From contig OZ245717.1 of the NCBI GenBank assembly GCA_965226945.1, positions 1,550,001 to 1,614,000 of the forward strand: DNA of 64,000 nucleotides, read 5' to 3'. Of this stretch, positions 63,119 through 64,000 are shown one piece after another. Source of the stretch: SYLG01 sp965226945 (GTDB lineage Bacteria; Planctomycetota; Planctomycetia; Gemmatales; Gemmataceae). The position numbers were made by a program, and so were the translations under genes. The notes below the pieces were generated by a model that saw only the letters and a program-made list of their open reading frames with translations, was not told where the DNA came from and did not search any database. The first letter of the stretch is position 1. Each line of letters starts with the position of its first letter.

Positions 63119-64000
63119 ATGACCATGCGCATCATCCGCTTCGCTACGGAAAATGGCCCCCAGGCGCTTGAGGAACTGAGAAACTCCCTGGGTGCGACCG
63201 GCCAGGTCATCTCGCCGCGTAGCCGCGAGTTGACCATGCGGGTTTTTGGCGAGCCGCTTACGGCCCACCAGGTGGTCGAACGCGTCTGCGCTGATGTCGA
63301 AGCGCGCAAGCTGGAAGCCGTTCTCCACTACACCACCCAGTTCGACGGCGTGACGCTCACCCCGGAGACGGTGCGCATCGATCCGGAAGAACTGGCCCAC
63401 GCGCACGACCAGATTTCTCCCAAACTTCTTGAATCGATCCGCGGCATTCGCGCCAATGTGCTTGAGTTTCAGGAGTTGCTGTTGCCCAGCGACCCGATCC
63501 TCAAACGCTCCGATGGCAGCGTGCTCACACTGAGACACACCCCCATCGAACGGGTCGGGGTGCACATTCCCGGCGGCGCCGCCGCCTACCCCTCGACCTT
63601 GCTCATGACGGTCGTGCCGGCCCAGGCGGCCGGCGTTTCGGAAATCGCGGTGGTCATGCCCCCCACCCCGGGCGGCGCCAACAACCCGACCATGCTCGCC
63701 GTCTGCCACGAACTGGGAGTCAAGGAGGTCTACCGCGTCGGCGGCGCACAGGCGATCGCCGGCCTGGCCGTGGGCGCCCTGGGCAAACCGGTCGACATGA
63801 TCGTGGGTCCGGGCAATCTCTTTGTCGCCCTGGCTAAAAAGCGCATGTACGGCACCGTCAAAATCGACTGCATTGCTGGGCCCAGTGAAGTGATCGTGCT
63901 CGCCGACCGCAGCGCCAACCCGGCCTGGGTCGCCATGGAAATGCTCGCCCAGGCGGAGCACTCGCCCGGCTCGGCCATCCTCGTGACCTGGGATGCCGAC
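63119..64000 (+). CDS. hisD: Histidinol dehydrogenase (3' part cut off by window edge)
   Basis: 294 codons to the window edge, about two thirds of the usual 430. It oxidises histidinol to histidine, the last two steps of the pathway. Start: ATG 63119 or, two codons later, 63125. Motifs: VLHYTTQFDG, RHTPIERVGVHIPGGAAAYP, STLLMTVVPAQAAGVSEIAV, VYRVGGAQAIAGLAVGA, VDMIVGPGNLFVALAKKRMY and IDCIAGPSEVIVLAD, followed by AEHSPGSAIL near the catalytic Glu/His region. It diverges from apt-hisI-hisG, so histidine genes lie on both strands around one intergenic region. Confidence 0.95.
   Translation, partial: MTMRIIRFATENGPQALEELRNSLGATGQVISPRSRELTMRVFGEPLTAHQVVERVCADVEARKLEAVLHYTTQFDGVTLTPETVRIDPEELAHAHDQISPKLLESIRGIRANVLEFQELLLPSDPILKRSDGSVLTLRHTPIERVGVHIPGGAAAYPSTLLMTVVPAQAAGVSEIAVVMPPTPGGANNPTMLAVCHELGVKEVYRVGGAQAIAGLAVGALGKPVDMIVGPGNLFVALAKKRMYGTVKIDCIAGPSEVIVLADRSANPAWVAMEMLAQAEHSPGSAILVTWDAD

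Overview
The window looks like a GC-rich planctomycete chromosome segment, probably from a Gemmata-like lineage. The main evidence is the gene content: a DUF1549/DUF1553 cytochrome-type protein paired with a DUF1501 protein, two DUF1080 proteins, a sulfatase, a TIGR03067-like secreted protein, a Tat-exported Gfo/Idh/MocA oxidoreductase, NIPSNAP, a DUF4350-like protein and a BlaI/M56 pair. No rRNA, tRNA, CRISPR array, prophage or intact insertion sequence was seen. The assignment rests on families and is not a species identification.

Positions 1-5328 (minus strand) hold a partial sulfatase, a DUF1080 protein, an HtrA-like protease interrupted by a frameshift, and ClpB. Positions 5449-10155 (minus) are a complete oleABCD operon with stop/start overlaps. 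OleA joins two acyl thioesters head to head, OleD reduces the beta-keto acid, OleC closes a beta-lactone and OleB decarboxylates it to a long-chain internal olefin. A 601-residue membrane-anchored protein of unknown function (10456-12261, plus) separates this from positions 12291-27321 (minus), a three-gene Pfa-like polyunsaturated lipid synthase. Its genes are an enoyl reductase (pfaD-like), a KS-MAT-ACP-ACP-KR-DH protein (pfaA-like) and a KS-CLF-AT-DH-DH protein (pfaC-like, with the acyltransferase that PfaB usually carries built in). deoC lies 35 bp upstream of pfaD on the same strand. The most interesting inference is that the Pfa synthase supplies polyunsaturated acyl chains to the neighbouring OleABCD pathway, giving one 22-kb locus for a polyunsaturated hydrocarbon.

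Positions 28313-44187 are mainly housekeeping and envelope genes: an SH3-domain secreted protein, a HEFGH metallopeptidase-like protein, NADP-type isocitrate dehydrogenase, NIPSNAP, a GNAT remnant, YbjN, a lipoprotein alpha/beta hydrolase, a zinc-alcohol-dehydrogenase-like protein, PurL, a Gfo/Idh/MocA oxidoreductase and ATP-type PEP carboxykinase. Several convergent gene pairs are separated by hairpin terminators or by a 23-bp tandem repeat.

Positions 44188-48765 are looser and more AT-rich, with small secreted or membrane proteins and two inverted repeats. Positions 48765-64000 hold the DUF1501 and DUF1549/1553 pair, a second DUF1080 protein, a four-S1-domain RNA-binding protein, a BlaI/M56 regulatory pair with two visible operator palindromes, a large 2OG-Fe(II) oxygenase-like protein, a VOC protein, hisG, hisI and apt on the minus strand, and a divergent partial hisD running off the end.
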